Below are positions 43,505-43,883 of a stretch of 43,883 bases of DNA, one piece after another. The notes under the pieces were generated by a model that made no database searches, had not been told where the DNA came from, and saw only the letters and a program-made list of their open reading frames with translations. Origin of the DNA: Aureobasidium sp. EXF-3400 (Eukaryota; Ascomycota; Dothideomycetes; Dothideales; Saccotheciaceae). The translations under genes were made by a program, and so were the position numbers. The stretch lies in assembly GCA_024195585.1 (NCBI GenBank), contig SWBL01000387.1, positions 1 through 43,883 of the forward strand, given 5' to 3'. Position 1 is the stretch's first letter; each line of letters begins with the position of its first letter.

Positions 43505-43883
43505 TTACACGTACTTGCACATCATGGCAACCATCAAGTCGAAGAGACCAATGGCCTCAACGAAGGCGAAACCAAGAATGGCGTACGAGAAGAGCTGGCC
43601 ACGGAGGGAGGGGTTACGGGCGACACCCTGGAGGAGGGCAGCGAAGACGAGACCAATACCGATACCGGCCTGGAGAGAGTTAGCTCAACGTGTTCGGGAG
43701 GCAGGAATGTAATATCATTAAAGGTCAGATGAATGGGGAAGGTTGAGTCCCCAAGCAGCGACATGATATGCGGGAGTGTACTTACACCACCGAGACCAAT
43801 GGCAGCGTTACCCATACCAATGTTCTGGGAGACCTGGACGAGGGCGTTGGCCATCTCGGAGGAGTAGGCGCGGCGGGCGGCAG
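43505..43883 (-). CDS. ATP9: Mitochondrial ATP synthase subunit 9 / c, nuclear copy (5' partial)
   Basis: Proteolipid of the F0 rotor ring in the inner mitochondrial membrane. The gene enters from the right edge. Visible exons are 43883-43786 and 43669-43505, with intron 43785-43670 (116 nt, GTAAGT, TCCAG). Codons start at base 43881. Reading from the edge: the end of the transit peptide (AARRAYSSE), then [18 protein letters not shown], and after the intron [30 protein letters not shown], in which the polar loop RNPS is conserved. The second helix [20 protein letters not shown] carries the essential proton-binding Glu in FVEA. TAA is at 43507-43505. A mature start after the RRAYSS-type site is normal for nuclear ATP9 of filamentous fungi. 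Confidence 0.96.

Noticed and set aside
1..43883. Transposons, CRISPR arrays, viral genes, rRNA
   Set aside because: No transposase, reverse transcriptase, terminal repeats, spaced direct repeats, capsid/polymerase motifs or rRNA segments were seen; divergent short remnants cannot be excluded without a search.

Overview
The window is nuclear DNA from a filamentous ascomycete fungus. The grounds are many short GT-AG introns (44-167 nt, with CTAAC or CTGAC branch-like sites), fungal wall enzymes (a Crh/Utr2 chitin-glucan transglycosylase with a GPI tail), secreted plant-polymer enzymes (exopolygalacturonase, a CBM1-tagged LPMO-like protein) and a nuclear ATP9 gene. A plant- or surface-associated Dothideomycete-like fungus would fit, but that rank is inference. 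No virus, transposon, CRISPR array or bacterial operon was seen.

Layout. 0-4 kb: 3' part of eIF4G. 5.3-7.3 kb: a small orphan and a cyclin, both minus. 8.2-11.6 kb: LPMO-like CBM1 protein and a DUF2235 hydrolase, both plus. 11.9-16.5 kb, minus: a 449-residue orphan, an 82-residue repeat-rich LEA-like protein and a secreted calcineurin-like phosphoesterase. The phosphoesterase is divergent from an RNPS1-like SR protein (16.7-17.7 kb). 17.7-20.6 kb: gene-poor. 20.6-25.1 kb, minus: a forkhead factor and cactin. Cactin is divergent from an XLF/Nej1-type end-joining factor (25.4-27.0 kb). 27.7-30.5 kb: a 915-residue orphan. 31.5-33.0 kb: Crh/Utr2. 33.5-33.9 kb: ribosomal protein eS21. 35.0-38.3 kb, minus: a run of four small orphan genes that look like diverged paralogues. 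38.9 kb: tRNA-Val(AAC). 39.5-40.9 kb: exopolygalacturonase. 41.1-42.6 kb, minus: NUDT19-like Nudix hydrolase with a likely peroxisomal signal. 43.5 kb to the edge, minus: nuclear ATP synthase subunit 9, partial.

Most genes are unlinked housekeeping or secreted functions, as usual in fungi, and no metabolic cluster is visible. Two themes recur. One is RNA processing and translation (eIF4G, RNPS1-like, cactin, eS21). The other is the wall and extracellular polymers (LPMO-like, Crh, GH28).

The most novel item is the four-gene array at 35-38.3 kb. The genes are co-directional and each has one intron. In all four reconstructed models the intron is phase 2 and exon 2 opens with T. Two share an identical 12-base TATA-type element. 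No known domain is recognised. Several gene models depend on splice choices read by eye: the cactin terminal exon behind a 289-nt intron, a 51-nt in-frame forkhead intron, a GC-AG intron, and a 3' intron in the LPMO-like gene that changes the stop.
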